This document shows, piece after piece, positions 21,715 to 32,350 of a DNA stretch of 64,000 nt (position 1 is the stretch's first letter; every line of letters starts with the position of its first letter). The notes under the pieces were generated by a model. That model made no database searches. It was not told the origin of the DNA and saw only the letters and a program-made list of their open reading frames with translations. Both the position numbers and the translations under genes were made by a program. Source of the DNA: Diogma glabrata (lineage: Eukaryota; Arthropoda; Insecta; Diptera; Cylindrotomidae); the NCBI GenBank assembly GCA_963693315.1, contig OY856188.1, forward strand, positions 99,670,915-99,734,914, given 5' to 3'.

Positions 21715-22475
21715 AACTCTATTTTTTTTTTCTAAAAATAGGTATACTCAAGGGACAGGTTCGAAAGGACGCTGTGTTCGATAACTGTACCGGAAGTGTG
21801 TCAAAAAATCATTAAGTGTGTCAAAAATAGCAAATTTTCATATTTTTGGCTTAAAAAACGTTCATTTTAAGTGATTACGAGTAGGAACATTGAATTTGGA
21901 AAAATCTTGATGGTAGGGATTTGTATGTGGGATCAAAAACTAGATTATTGCATTAGAAGTTTGTCAAAAAAATGTTGTCAAGTGTGTCAAAAGAAAGATT
22001 TTTATTTATTTTTTTACCCAATTTTTTGGAAAAAAATAAAATTAATTATTTGTATGGCATGAAATTTTATTATTATTATAGAGAATTATGGTATTATAAG
22101 TTTGTCAAAAAAATGTTGTCAAGTGTGTCAAAAAAATTATTTAATTTATTTTTTAACCAATTTTTTGGAAAAAAAAATTTAGTTGTTTGTATGACGTAAA
22201 TGTAATTGGACTGGAAATTTTTGAATTTGTTATAATTTTTGAAATATTTTTGGAATATTGAAAAAAGTTTGTATTTTTGATTTTGAAATAATTTTTGCAA
22301 TATTTTTTTAAATTTTGAAAAATAAAAGAATTTTGAAAAAAGTTTTAATTTTTGATTTTGTAATAATTTTTGGAATATATTTAGAATTTTGAAAAATTTT
22401 AAATTTTTGATTTTCAATTTTTGATATTCAATTTTAAATTTTTCGATTTTCAATTTTTAATATTTTGACATTAAG
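21715..22475 (+). repeat. 'GTCGGCC' repeat, copy 1, right half
   Basis: Resumes with TTTTTTTTTCTAAAAATAGGT and continues like the other copies: GATAACTGTACCGGAAGTGTGTC, GATTACGAGTAGGAACATTGAATTTGG, then tandem sub-repeats of GTTTGTCAAAAAAATGTTGTCAAGTGTGTCAAAA (21958 and 22100) and a run of TTTTTGATTTTGTAATAATTTTTG units (22215-22450). Short frames in it are low-complexity and repeat-derived. Confidence 0.85.
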
Positions 22476-22533
22476 ATGGTGAATTAACTCATAAATTATA
22501 ATACAAAATTCATATAACTAATTATAGTATATG

Positions 22534-22617
22534 TGTTGAGTGGTCTAGTGGTAGCACGCTAGACTTCGAACTTGGAAGACCCGCAGGTTCGACTCCCTTC
22601 TGGGTCAAAGTGTTTTT
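22534..22617 (+). ncRNA. tRNA-like sequence with intact Pol III A and B boxes (SINE head or tRNA relic)
   Basis: TGGTCTAGTGG (22541-22551) matches the A box consensus TRGYNNARNGG exactly. GGTTCGACTCC (22586-22596) matches the B box exactly. The 45-nt distance between them is that of a tRNA gene, and a TTTTT terminator follows at 22613. The acceptor, anticodon and T stems do not pair well in any register I tried, so I do not assign an anticodon or call a functional tRNA. A tRNA-derived SINE head or decayed tRNA gene fits best. It lies just after the 'GTCGGCC' repeat, but the other copies of that repeat have no such end. Confidence 0.7.
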
Positions 22618-22879
22618 AAGCAAAAACATTAACAATGGTTAGTGGTATGGTTTTAAAATTATTTTTTTTTGCATTTTTTTTTATTTTTTTTTCTGAATAA
22701 ACAATATGTCGAGAATATTGTGTACAAATTTTAAGTCAATCCGAGTAAAACTAACGGAGTTACAGCGTTTCAACAGGGTTGCCGTTTGACCCCATTTTCC
22801 CGAAAACGTCATTTTTGAAGTTCGTGAACATTAGAAAATTTTGAAAATTTGAACATTACTTCTTCACATAAATCAACAG

Positions 22880-23024
22880 GTAATCACGAAGAGTTTTTTT
22901 TTTCATTTTTTTCTATTTTTTAATAACAAATTAACCGCGATTTTTTGAGCTAAAATCGCGTTTTTCACTTCCAAATGCTGCAAAAAATAGAAAAAAAAAC
23001 AAAACTCTTCGTGTGATTACCTTG
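22880..23024. repeat. Foldback with ~45-bp arms
   Basis: The left arm carries AGGTAATCACGAAGAGTTTTTT...TTTCTATTTTTT. The right arm (22979-23024) is its inverted copy, ending AAAACTCTTCGTGTGATTACCT. An inner hairpin, CGCGATTTTTTGAGCTAAAATCGCG (22938-22962), sits between them. Confidence 0.85.
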
Positions 23025-23237
23025 AGAAATGCATCACTTTTAGAATGCATATCAATTTTTTTGTTTCACATAATCCAATAACGGGTTATGATGTTCACCG
23101 CAAAACAACTTTTTTTCAAGGCACCTCTGGAGATTCAACGTCACCGGCTTATTTATCAATATTTTTAATTGAAAATTTTTTCTGACATACTTCAAAAGTT
23201 GTAAAATAATATGTAATTAAATTTAATAAAATTATAT

Positions 23238-24040
23238 TACTACTTTTTCAGTACTTTTTCAATACTTTTTCATTACTTTTTTAGTTATTTTTCATTACTT
23301 TTTCAGTACTTTTCATTACTTTTTTAGTACTTTTCATTACTTTTTCAGTAATTTTTCATTACTTTTTCATTACTTTTTTAGCACTTTTTCAGTACTTTTT
23401 CATTACATTTTCATTACTTTTTCATTAATTTTTTAATACTTTTCATTACTTTTTCACTACTTTTTCATTACTTTTCCATTACTTATTCAGTACTTTTTCA
23501 TTATCTTTTCATTATTTTTTCATTACTTTTTCAGTCCTTTTTAATTACTTTTTATTACGTTTTCATTACTTTTCATTAATTTTCAGTACTTTTTAATTAC
23601 TTTTCATTACTTTTTCATTACTTTTTCAGTACTTTTTCATTACTTTTTCAGTATTTTTTCATTACTTTTTCATTACTTTTTTAGTACTTTTCATTACTTT
23701 TTCATTACTTTTTCATTACTTATTCAGTACTTTTTCATTACTTTTTCACTATCTTTTCATTATTTTTTCATTACTTTTTCAGTCCCATTACTTTTTTATT
23801 GCGCTTTCATTACTTTTTCATTACTTTTTCAGTATTTTTTCATTACTTTTTCATTACTTTTTCATTTTCTTTTTCATTACATTTTCATTACTTTTTCATT
23901 ATTTTTTTAGTACTTTTTCATTACTTTTTAAGTACTTTTTCATTACTTATTCATTACTTTTTCATTACTTTTTCAGTACTTTTTCATTACTATTTTAACA
24001 CTTTTTTTGCGGTACTTTTTCAGCAGTTTTTCACAATTTT
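23238..24040 (+). repeat. Minisatellite of 11-bp units (ATTACTTTTTC)
   Basis: About 800 bp of head-to-tail ATTACTTTTTC units, interspersed with AGTACTTTTTC variants and 10-12 bp length variants. A higher-order pattern (three to four ATTAC units, then AGTAC) is partly repeated. Since 33 bp equals 11 codons, the array gives an artificial open frame (23799-24065) that is not a gene. Confidence 0.95.
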
Positions 24041-24097
24041 TTTTTTAAAAATGCACAAAATTTAAAGAATATGTGGTTGATTATAAAATTTATTTAA

Positions 24098-24505
24098 CAA
24101 ATTTATAAACAAATTTAAGAATTTTAAATCTAATAGAGCATGTCATTTTCATTGTAACCGTTGTACTTTAAATTATTACTACTACTAGGTGTCACTAGGT
24201 GCCAACTATAGTATAATTCATAAATTGGAACAAAGTCTCAGTCAAGTCATAAGACTATTATATATTTTAATACAAATCTTACGATAAAGATGATGTCCTT
24301 TAGTTTAGATTTAAAAGTTTTTTTCATAAATATTTTGATGTGCAACGTTTAGCTTTTCGCGTGCAATAATTATTTTCGCAGGAGAAATCTATAGTTTGGA
24401 AGAATAAAAATATTTTTTAAGTGTACCTATGTGTAACATACACATTTTGATTATTTTACTTTAGAATAATATTGAAAATTTTTTGTGCATGTGTTATGAA
24501 AAAAT
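24098..24505 (+). repeat. Unclassified ~400 bp repeat, copy 1
   Basis: Collinear with 48812-49210: TATATTTTAATACAAATCTTACGAT, GATGTGYAACGTTTAG.TTTTCG, GTGCAATAA and TGTGTAACATACACATTTT occur in the same order and spacing. No open frame is conserved. Confidence 0.75.
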
Positions 24506-26884
24506 ATTATTGATGTTTAATTTAATTTTTAGCTAATTACTTTGATCTCCTGGGGATATTTAATATTAAGTGAAAGTTAATACAAATAATGGTCACTTGT
24601 TAATTTGTTTTTCCCATAATCGTTGAACTTTCTATATGCTGACGGTCGTTTAAAAATGTTTAACTTTTCGTTAGTTTTGTTTTGTCAATAATTAGTCCCT
24701 TGTAAGGATAATGGTTAACAAAATTTTTTCATGCAAGAAAAGTTCATTGATCGATTAAACCTGCTATTCCAACTGTCTTGAGATAAATGTTGGTTATTGC
24801 TTTCTGCATTTTTCTGAATGGTTTTTCTACTTTCGTTATTGTTACATAAATCAATAACAATTGTATTCAAACAAATAGTACCACATTTTTCTTCATGGTA
24901 TGATCATGAATAGTACATCCGAATAACATCAACTTTAAAGTGTGAAACATAAATTTAAATTTCAGATTTTATATCGCACGAACAATTTCCGACATTTACT
25001 TTTTTCATTATAAAACAGAAAAGAATATTAATGATTTAATTTGAGAAAAACTTCTTTAATTAATATTATTACTTGAGTTAATTAGTATCATAAAATTGTT
25101 ATATAATATTATTAACAGTATGAATGCTTAAATACCATTGTTGAATTGTGATTATTTATTCCAACCATCAAACATAAAGTTACAAGCGATCCGTTTTAAA
25201 CTTTGAGATCTAAATGTACATATTTTAATTAATCAAAATTTTATCTCTAAATTTGTTCAATTAATTTAACAATATATATAAATATTGACATTGAATGACC
25301 TTTAAGCAATGTGTTAACAACATTTCGTTGCTATTATGATTTTATTAATGGTTTTGCTATATTTTAATAGCTATTATGATAGCTTGTAGCACGAATTTGT
25401 TTATTAATTTACAATAATTAGTTGGGAGGTTTTGGTAGCAAACTGTTTTTGATTATTTATGTTATTTAAATTTAATCGAAACTTAATCGATTAGGGGAGT
25501 GCGTTGTGATGTTAACCCTTGGATAACAAATGAATGTTTTATACAACTTTTTTAGGCTTGTTTCATAATAAATGATTAATGGAATATGGTAAAATGGAAT
25601 GAATGGTTTGATTGTTTTATAAAAAAAATTTCAATTTGAATTTGATCTATTATTTGTTGAAATGGAGTGTTATTTTTTTTTTGATGACGTTATTTTTAAA
25701 AAATTCAATACATATAATTTTTGGTATTTAAGTATTAAACAAAATGAAAGGAAAATTTTGTTTTGTGTGATTATCATCGTTTGTTCAAAAACATTGAATA
25801 ATGTTCTTGAGTTGATTGATTAAATGTTTGGCTATTTGCTTTGACCATTTTCTTTGCAATTTGATGTTGTAACTAATCAGTGTAAATTTATGGAAAAAAA
25901 CAAAGTCATGCAAATTAAAAGCATTCAAAAGATCTTTAAATCACTTCTAAAATTAAAATAAGTTCATCCAGTTTAGATCGCCGAAGGTTTTCGGTAAAAT
26001 ATAGAGCTTCTTCGTGATTCCATCAAAATATTATACACAGACATATATCATCTTTGATATATTGAATGACCAAAAACTAACTTAACATTCAATTAGGAAC
26101 AAGTTACCAATTCATCATTATTAACAATACTTTCATAGTAATTACTCTGGCAATTTTGTTAAATTTTATATATTTTGATTATAAATCAGTGAAAATGAAA
26201 GTAAATTGGAAATAACTGAAAATATTTGTTTTGTTAATTTCAATTTTAATTGTTAGTAACGCATTTTTTAGTTCATTTTACATATTTACGTGAAAAGAGC
26301 TTTAATGGGGTTACATTCACGGGAATTATTTTCGTTGCAAACATTTACGTCTCTAATGATTGATTATTTGTCTAAGATTGTACGTATTTAAATATGATTT
26401 AAAAAATATATTTATATAATATAAACAATTTTCTTGTGATTATATAAGAACTCAACAGTAAAAAAAAATAAAAAAAAAATATAAATTAAGATCGCGATCT
26501 TTGTTTTTGCTGTATTAGGTGTGTGGCGAAAATAAAAATTGAAAGGGAGATTTTATGTTTAAATTAATGACCTTCAATTTATGTTTATTTTTGATTTTAA
26601 TTTAGGACAACCAAGTGTGATGTTAATTCGTTTGTTATGCAATGGGTTAAAATTACAATTAAATTTATTTTTATGAATCTAAAGATCGAAAATTATATCG
26701 TGCATTATTGCACAATCGCTAGTCTCCTTGTTTTTTTTCCTATAAATATGATCACCAACATGGTTATATATATGGTCACCAACGAGACTTAAGTGAAATG
26801 GAATGCATTATGCCTGAAATATATTTTCATCTCCATTTAAATCGTCTGTTGATTAGTGGCAACAGTTAATTTATCGAGATTGAC
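24506..26884. other. AT-rich intergenic DNA
   Basis: No coding frame, TIR or tandem structure recognised on either strand. Confidence 0.5.
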
Positions 26885-27315
26885 TTTTGAGTTTTCCGTT
26901 TTGAGATCAGACAGCATATTGTGGGACTGTGATCTTAAAGTTACCCGAACAGAAATTAGTGAGGGAAAGCCTGAATACAGTCAAGACGGATCAACCGAAA
27001 AAAGAGAAGCCCTATTAGAGAATTCTGATGTGGGCCTGATTTAAAGTACCATTTTAGGCTTAACCTTATTTGAATATATCCGGCCCAGATTTAGTTTTTC
27101 GTATTTGACTCCTAGATGGACAATCTGGTCAGGAACGACCTGATACGAAATACATAACCGATAAGGACCTGACAGGAAAAAAACATTACACTTATGATCA
27201 GTCTGCCTTTTTAATGCCTAATCCGAACTGCCCTTTTTTGCCCTTGACAAATTTTTGCTACAACACATATTGTAATCATATTGTACACAACATATTTTAT
27301 TGAATAAAAAAAATA
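26885..27315 (+). mobile_element. LINE 3' tail, apparently split by ~300 bp
   Basis: CAGCATATTGTGGGAC..TGATCTTAAAG (26911-26941) matches the family sequence before its 3' end. The rest, CTACAACACATATTGTAATC...ACACAACATATTTTATT and an A-run, appears only at 27256-27312. The intervening 300 bp has no recognised ends; an insertion is inferred. The short frame 26856-27044 spans the junction and is not a gene. Confidence 0.5.
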
Positions 27316-27944
27316 CAATCAAGCAATAATTCTACGAAATTCTTTGGATATAAATTTTTAAAATTATTAACGCTTTTTAAAAAAACTATTTTAAACATTT
27401 TTATTTTCATAACAATTGGTCAAGATGGTGCAATTTCTTTCATCGGATATATGTTTATCATTTAATTACACTACGTTTTCTTTATTAACTTATATGAAAG
27501 TAAAGTTAATGTCAACACATTTGCATATCTCTTTTTATGTTAACTTGTTAAATAATTGAAAAAGGTGCAACTATTGAGCAATACACTTTATTCATAATTA
27601 GACACGGTCTCATTTTACTTAATCTACTTTAATCTACTTTAGATTAGACACTTTTGTAAATAATTTTAATTAATAGAAGCAAGTTTTTTCTACACATATT
27701 TAGATTTCATATCGATATAAATTAATTGATTTTGTGTCGGAATGTTGTTCCTATGTAAATGCGATTATGATGTGATTTATTTGAACTGATGGCAGTTATA
27801 TCATATGATATAAAAATTAAATTACCATTCTAAAATATTCAAAGTTTTAATACAAATAATATAATACAAGAGCAACGCAATTTATGCACAGTAAGTTTAT
27901 CATACAAGTACTACAGTCCCCGCTTTTATACCAAAGCAAGATTT

Positions 27945-28180
27945 GCCAGACTTTGAAAACAGGTCAAGCACTGACTCAATAATGATTAACAGTATTTAGT
28001 CATTGTTATTGGACCAGTACTTGAACCATTTATCGGTCGATTTTTGGTTTACAGAAAAGAGCCAGTACACTTTACTTTAAATGGCCAAGCAATGACCCGT
28101 TTATGGGTAACATTAATTGGTTATTGTTATTGGGCCAGTACTGCCACCATAAATTGGCCGATCTATGTCATTGGGTTGAA
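27945..28180 (+). repeat. Two diverged tandem copies of a ~95 bp unit
   Basis: GGTCAAGCACTGACTC...TTATTGGACCAGTACT...ATCGGTCGAT (27961-28043) is repeated as GGCCAAGCAATGACCC...TTATTGGGCCAGTACT...TTGGCCGATC (28083-28166). Confidence 0.65.
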
Positions 28181-28234
28181 ATTCACTAGAGCAATATCCA
28201 TTTTAAAAATATTATGTATGTTGAAAAATTTCAC

Positions 28235-28615
28235 CTATAGTTTAGTTATCGTTTCTCGACTGAAATCATTATTAGTCCGTGACTGCGCCAGTTGTACCCT
28301 TGATCTATACCCTGTATACATCATTGCTGTTTTTTCTGGTCCAAGAACTGCAGCATTGTCTGAATTTATTATGCATATTGAGTGTAGCGATTGGACAAAT
28401 TGATCTCTATGTTTGTTTGGTAACATCGAAAACACATTCGATATTGTAAATCGGATCAGGTTAGGGCAAATTGAAGTCACTACATTTCATGCCATGCATT
28501 TGCAGTCTGGTTTCGATATCTTGCAATGCTTTGTTTCCTGGTTTAAAACCATCATAGTGTCTGATGTAGTCGGAAAACAAAAACTCCTTATACTTTTGAA
28601 ATAGATCAACTGGAT
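28235..28615 (-). pseudogene. Possible Helitron helicase relic
   Basis: On the minus strand, 28605-28480 reads KEFLFSDYIRHYDGF, then ALQDIETRLQMHG and SDFNLP. I associate the pattern (alternating L..IE..L...G...SDF.LP) with the region just ahead of the helicase domain of Helitron-type transposons. The frame then breaks (TAA near 28475) and continues in another frame to about 28235 with a degraded LGPEKTAM where a Walker A loop would be expected. No termini are found. The assignment rests on a short motif only. Confidence 0.35.
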
Positions 28616-29225
28616 TGAGATGAAAACACCTATCGTGCAAATATCAATCCATTTGGTGGCATAGAACTACTGTAAGCTTTATACAAATAACTCTCCCATT
28701 CCGTATCACCTTAAAACAGATTTAGATTTGAAGTGGTAGTTTTCAATTGAAACTTTGCTCTCTCTTTTTAAATCGATGAGTTTTTTGTCGAACTTTCCAA
28801 ATACTACGTAATTTATCAAACACAATATTTTCGAGAATTTTTGGTTACAAATAATGCCTTGTATTTTCATCAGTCTTATTAAAATAGAACCATGCTGTCA
28901 AATGTGTAAAACGATTCTCAACCCGCCCCATTACTTCTTATCTCTTGTCCGTCTTAAAAATATATCGTCTGCTCATCAGGAAGGACAACAAAACATAAAT
29001 TAAAAGGAGACTTAGAATTATTATAAGTAATAGTTTCTTGTTAAACAACATTCTATAAATTTTGGGAAAAACGAAAAGATTGATATATCAAACAAACTAA
29101 CATAACAATGTTTGATTACCACTAGATTAATACATGCTCAATAATTAACATAAATTGCGATAAAGAAACACCTGTTTAAGAAAAACAGTAAACAAAAAAA
29201 ATATACTCACACATTATTTATGCTA
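28616..29225. other. AT-rich intergenic DNA
   Basis: Nothing recognised on either strand. Confidence 0.4.
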
Positions 29226-29650
29226 AACTCAGTCTTTTACTTCGGTATGAAAGTATTACATTCATGAGCTAAAAGTGAAATTCTGATTCTAAAAAAGCAA
29301 AAAAAAATATATGTCTGTCTGTCGGCCGGCCGTCCGTTAATTTTAATCAAACATTTTCCTAAAAATAGGTTTACTCAATGGGAAGAGCCGAAAGGACGAT
29401 GTGTTCGATAACTGTACCGGAAGTGTGTCAAAAAAATCGTCAAGTGTGTCAAAACAAGAAAATTTGCATATTTTTTGCTTATAAAACTTTCATTTTAAGT
29501 GATTACGAGTAGGAACATTGAATTTGGAGAAATCTTGATGGTCGGGATTGGTATGTGAGACCAAAATCTAGATTATTGCATTATAGGTTTGTCAAAAACA
29601 TGTTGTCAAGTGTGTCAAAAGAAAGAATTTTATTAATTTTTTTACCCATT
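29226..29650 (+). repeat. 'GTCGGCC' repeat, copy 2 (truncated)
   Basis: Starts ACTTCGGTATGAAAG, has a deleted middle (GGCATTTCTCGACG is absent), keeps CTGTCTGTCGGCCGGCCGTCCG and the CTAAAAATAGGTTTACTC...CGGAAGTGTGTC stretch, and ends after one GTTTGTCAAAAACATGTTGTC sub-repeat. Confidence 0.85.
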
Positions 29651-29667
29651 TTATTCTCTTGCATGTT

Positions 29668-29708
29668 GACATAAGCATTTGACAACAAGCTTGTCAAATA
29701 CTTATGTC
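29668..29708. repeat. 18-bp stem hairpin
   Basis: GACATAAGCATTTGACAA and TTGTCAAATACTTATGTC pair with one mismatch around CAAGC. It sits at the join of the repeat copy and the LINE relic. Confidence 0.85.
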
Positions 29709-30077
29709 ACTAGGACAAGGCATGAGGTATTGGAGCTAATGATGAGAAGCATGGGTGTAGAAAAGATCATAAAGAACTGGAGTCTCAAATATGAAAAAGG
29801 AACCACCCTCTATTCGGAACCCTAGGAACGTAGGGTGGAACCAATTTGACTTTAAAAAAGGTTTACAGTTAATTACAGTTAGAAGGACATTTAAATACTA
29901 TACCACAAGGAACAAGTTGGAGCGGAGGTAAACCTGGCAATTAAAAAGTCTCTCGAATTACTAAGGTAAAAGAGCTGAATGACACGTTTTGGTTTACCAA
30001 GGAGTTGTCAAAATTAAGAACAGAAGTACAGAGACTCTTCAACAGAGCAAACAAATCCGGAAATTGGCCAGATTATA

Positions 30078-30966
30078 TAGGTTTTTCACTTCAAATTCAA
30101 GTTTTTTCATTTCAAATTCAATTTTTTTTATTTCAAATTCAATTTTTTTCATTTCAAAATCATTTTTTTTTATTTCAAATTCAATGTTTTTTATTTCAAA
30201 TTCAAGTATGTTTAATTCAAATTCAAATTTTTTCATTTCAAATTCAATTTTTCAAACAAATATTATAAAAAAAAATTAAAAAAAATTTAATTAAGAATAG
30301 GACAAAATTTAATTAAGAATAGTACACAGTATATAACCAAAACAGATTCAGAATATTAATTAATGTAATCGTTGTCCAACTGCTGCCGATGGCAATTTCA
30401 TAGACATAGTTGGTAAGCTGGCTGAAGCTAACATCACAGGGGCATGGCTGGTTCTGTATAATTGTTCAATCCACAAAACTCGTGCAGTGCGTGATAAAGT
30501 TAGTGAAACAACTCATACATTAATTTTTCTTTCTCCATGCTCACCGATGTTGAATCCCATTGAAAAGGTATTTTCAAAAATAAAATTTTCATCGATTGCT
30601 GGCGGATTCACAAACCAATATAAATTTAGAAAGTATAATTGAAACATCTGTGGTAACTATTACTTCCGCCGATTGCAATAATTATTACGTGGATATGTCT
30701 ATGAAATTGCCATCGGCAGTAGTTGGACACCATTACATTAATATTCTCAATCTGTTTTGGTTATACTGTGTACTACTTCTTCTTGTGTACTTCTTAATTA
30801 AATTTTGTACTATTCTCAATTACACTTTTTTAGAAAAATTGAATTTGAAATGAAAAATTTGAATTTGAATTAAATAAACTTGAATTTGAAATAAAAAAAA
30901 ATGGAATTTGAAATAAAAAAAATTGAATTTGAAATGAAAAAACTTGAATTTAAAGTGAAAAACCTA
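30078..30966 (+). mobile_element. DNA transposon with very long inverted arms and transposase remnant
   Basis: Begins TAGGTTTTTCACTT and ends AAGTGAAAAACCTA, flanked by TA on each side (30076-30077, 30967-30968), as in Tc1/mariner-like elements. The arms extend about 330 bp (left) and 275 bp (right). Their outer parts are tandem TTTCAAATTCAATTTTTTT units. Their inner parts (30321-30411 versus 30693-30780) are inverted copies of each other that include transposase coding sequence. The element interrupts the LINE relic cleanly. Confidence 0.85.
30380..30745 (+). pseudogene. DDE transposase, C-terminal remnant
   Basis: Reads DGNFIDIVGKLAEA, then WLVLYNCSIHKTRAV, LIFLSPCSPMLNPIEKVFSK and, after a frameshift near 30595, TSADCNNYYVDM. 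This is the second half of an IS630/Tc1-type DDE catalytic core: the VLDN..IH aspartate, the SP.LNPIE glutamate and the tail helix. The aspartate expected before N is a tyrosine codon (TAT, 30457-30459), and the frame is broken, so it cannot be active. The first catalytic Asp and the DNA-binding domain are missing. Confidence 0.75.
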
Positions 30967-32350
30967 TAGTAGGGTGCTTGACACTTACAATAAGGTATTC
31001 TGAAAATTAAAACAGCAACGAGAAGGACGAATGGGGCGTATTCGGCGTAAGAGCATCAGAGAGTTGCCCTTCTTCTTGAAACACATTTTCTGGGCAACAT
31101 TAGCGCATGGACAGCAGACACGAAAAATAAGAGTATTTAAAAACCGAGCCCAGAGGAAAAACGGGTAGCTGAGACAAAGACACTTTCTAGCTATACATTT
31201 CACTCCCACCTTTCATACAGAGGGGGCAGAAGAGGCGGGTACCGCACTTAAGATATTCAATCTAAAAGTATAGAAAAGAAAGATGTTACCCAGTCGAAGT
31301 CTCATAGACCCATCAGATCAACATTTTTTATCTTAAAAACGAAGGAAAAAGTGATCGACAGCCATCAGAACGGGTAGATCAACGAAAACCACGCTATTGA
31401 AGTTGGCTAGAGAATTAAGGGAGGCAAAAAGGTGGAAAAAAGGAAGTGTCTGTCTGCATCTTTCTAGACATTGAAAGAACCTTGGACAAAAGTTCTAATC
31501 AAGGGAATAGCCATCACGCACCGAGCAATTGCATGGGAAAGAAGAGTCCAGCCCAACTCTGGGAATGCGGAGTTAAAAAAAGTGCAGAGGCTGGCGTGTA
31601 TCTGCTTTAGGGGGAAAATAGAATATGTCCTACCACGGCAATGGGGATGTAGCTAGGACTAGTTACACTCCAATTGCAGTTTAAGAGCCTACCCGGGGCA
31701 ACCATCCCGAGAGAGAGAGAGACTTTCAAGAGAGAATCTCTTGCTTCAGTTTCCTACAGAAGCAAGGATTAAGAATTTCAACTTCGATAAGGAATACACA
31801 TCGCGATTGAGCAACAAAGCAGAGTGGAGCAGTGAGTCCATTAAGTACCATCTCGCTAACTATGTAATCAAATGGTATGCGAATAGTTTAAAAACCGAGG
31901 TAGTGGTTGACGCAGAGTATTTGGTCAAAAAAAAAAAAATTTGAGCCAGTTCACCCACCCCAGTGTCTCCAGGCTGCAATATAGCAACCGAAAGATTTAC
32001 AGACTTTATCTTGAGGAAAAATTATCAGAACAAAAGAGTTGATATCCTATCGGAGAGCCAAGCAGCCATTGAGGCATTCAATTCAAAAACGATCACATAC
32101 AAATTAGACTATAGATATCTGGTCATCCGGTACCGCAGATAATGCAAAAGCCGACATATTGTCAAGGAAAGGTGAAACAACATCGTTTATCGGACCGGAA
32201 CGATTTGGGAGCTAGAGCTTAAATCCATACACGAAAGGGTGAAAGATGAAATTATGACGGAATGGTGCAAAGCTAGGTATAAAGCCACGGGCTTAAAACA
32301 TGCGTTTTTACAGGACGCTGTAAAATATTGGGGTGAAGAAGAGAAAGGCA

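Larger units (their letters stand above)
29720..32350 (+). mobile_element. RNase H-bearing LINE relic (LOA/R1-like), split by a DNA transposon
   Basis: Left part (29720-30077): endonuclease-RT linker with ELSKLRTEVQRLFNRANKSGNW (frame shifted, about 30005-30065). It is cut by the transposon at 30078-30966 and resumes with VLDTYNKVF and KLKQQREGRMG (about 30970-31030). It goes on with RT residues (GRSTKTTLLKLARELREAK, about 31370-31430), an RT-thumb remnant (AELKKVQRLACICF, about 31570-31610), an RNase H remnant (ILSESQAAIEAFNS, about 32045-32090) and a C-terminal stretch to about 32350. A deletion removed most of the RT palm (motif A runs almost directly into the thumb). Many stops are present. 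The family is of the same general type as the 10440-12100 element. Confidence 0.75.

Noticed and set aside
22094..22453. 119-codon Lys/Phe-rich minus-strand frame
   Set aside because: Low-complexity TTTTTGATTTTG units of the 'GTCGGCC' repeat.
23238..24040. CRISPR-like array
   Set aside because: Units are head to tail without unique spacers, and the genome is animal.
23799..24065. 88-codon Phe/His/Thr-rich open frame
   Set aside because: It is a translation of the 11-bp minisatellite; 33 bp of repeat always gives 11 codons.
29989..30279. Phe/Ser-rich open frames of 87-96 codons
   Set aside because: They are the TTTCAAATTCAA tandem units in the left arm of the DNA transposon.
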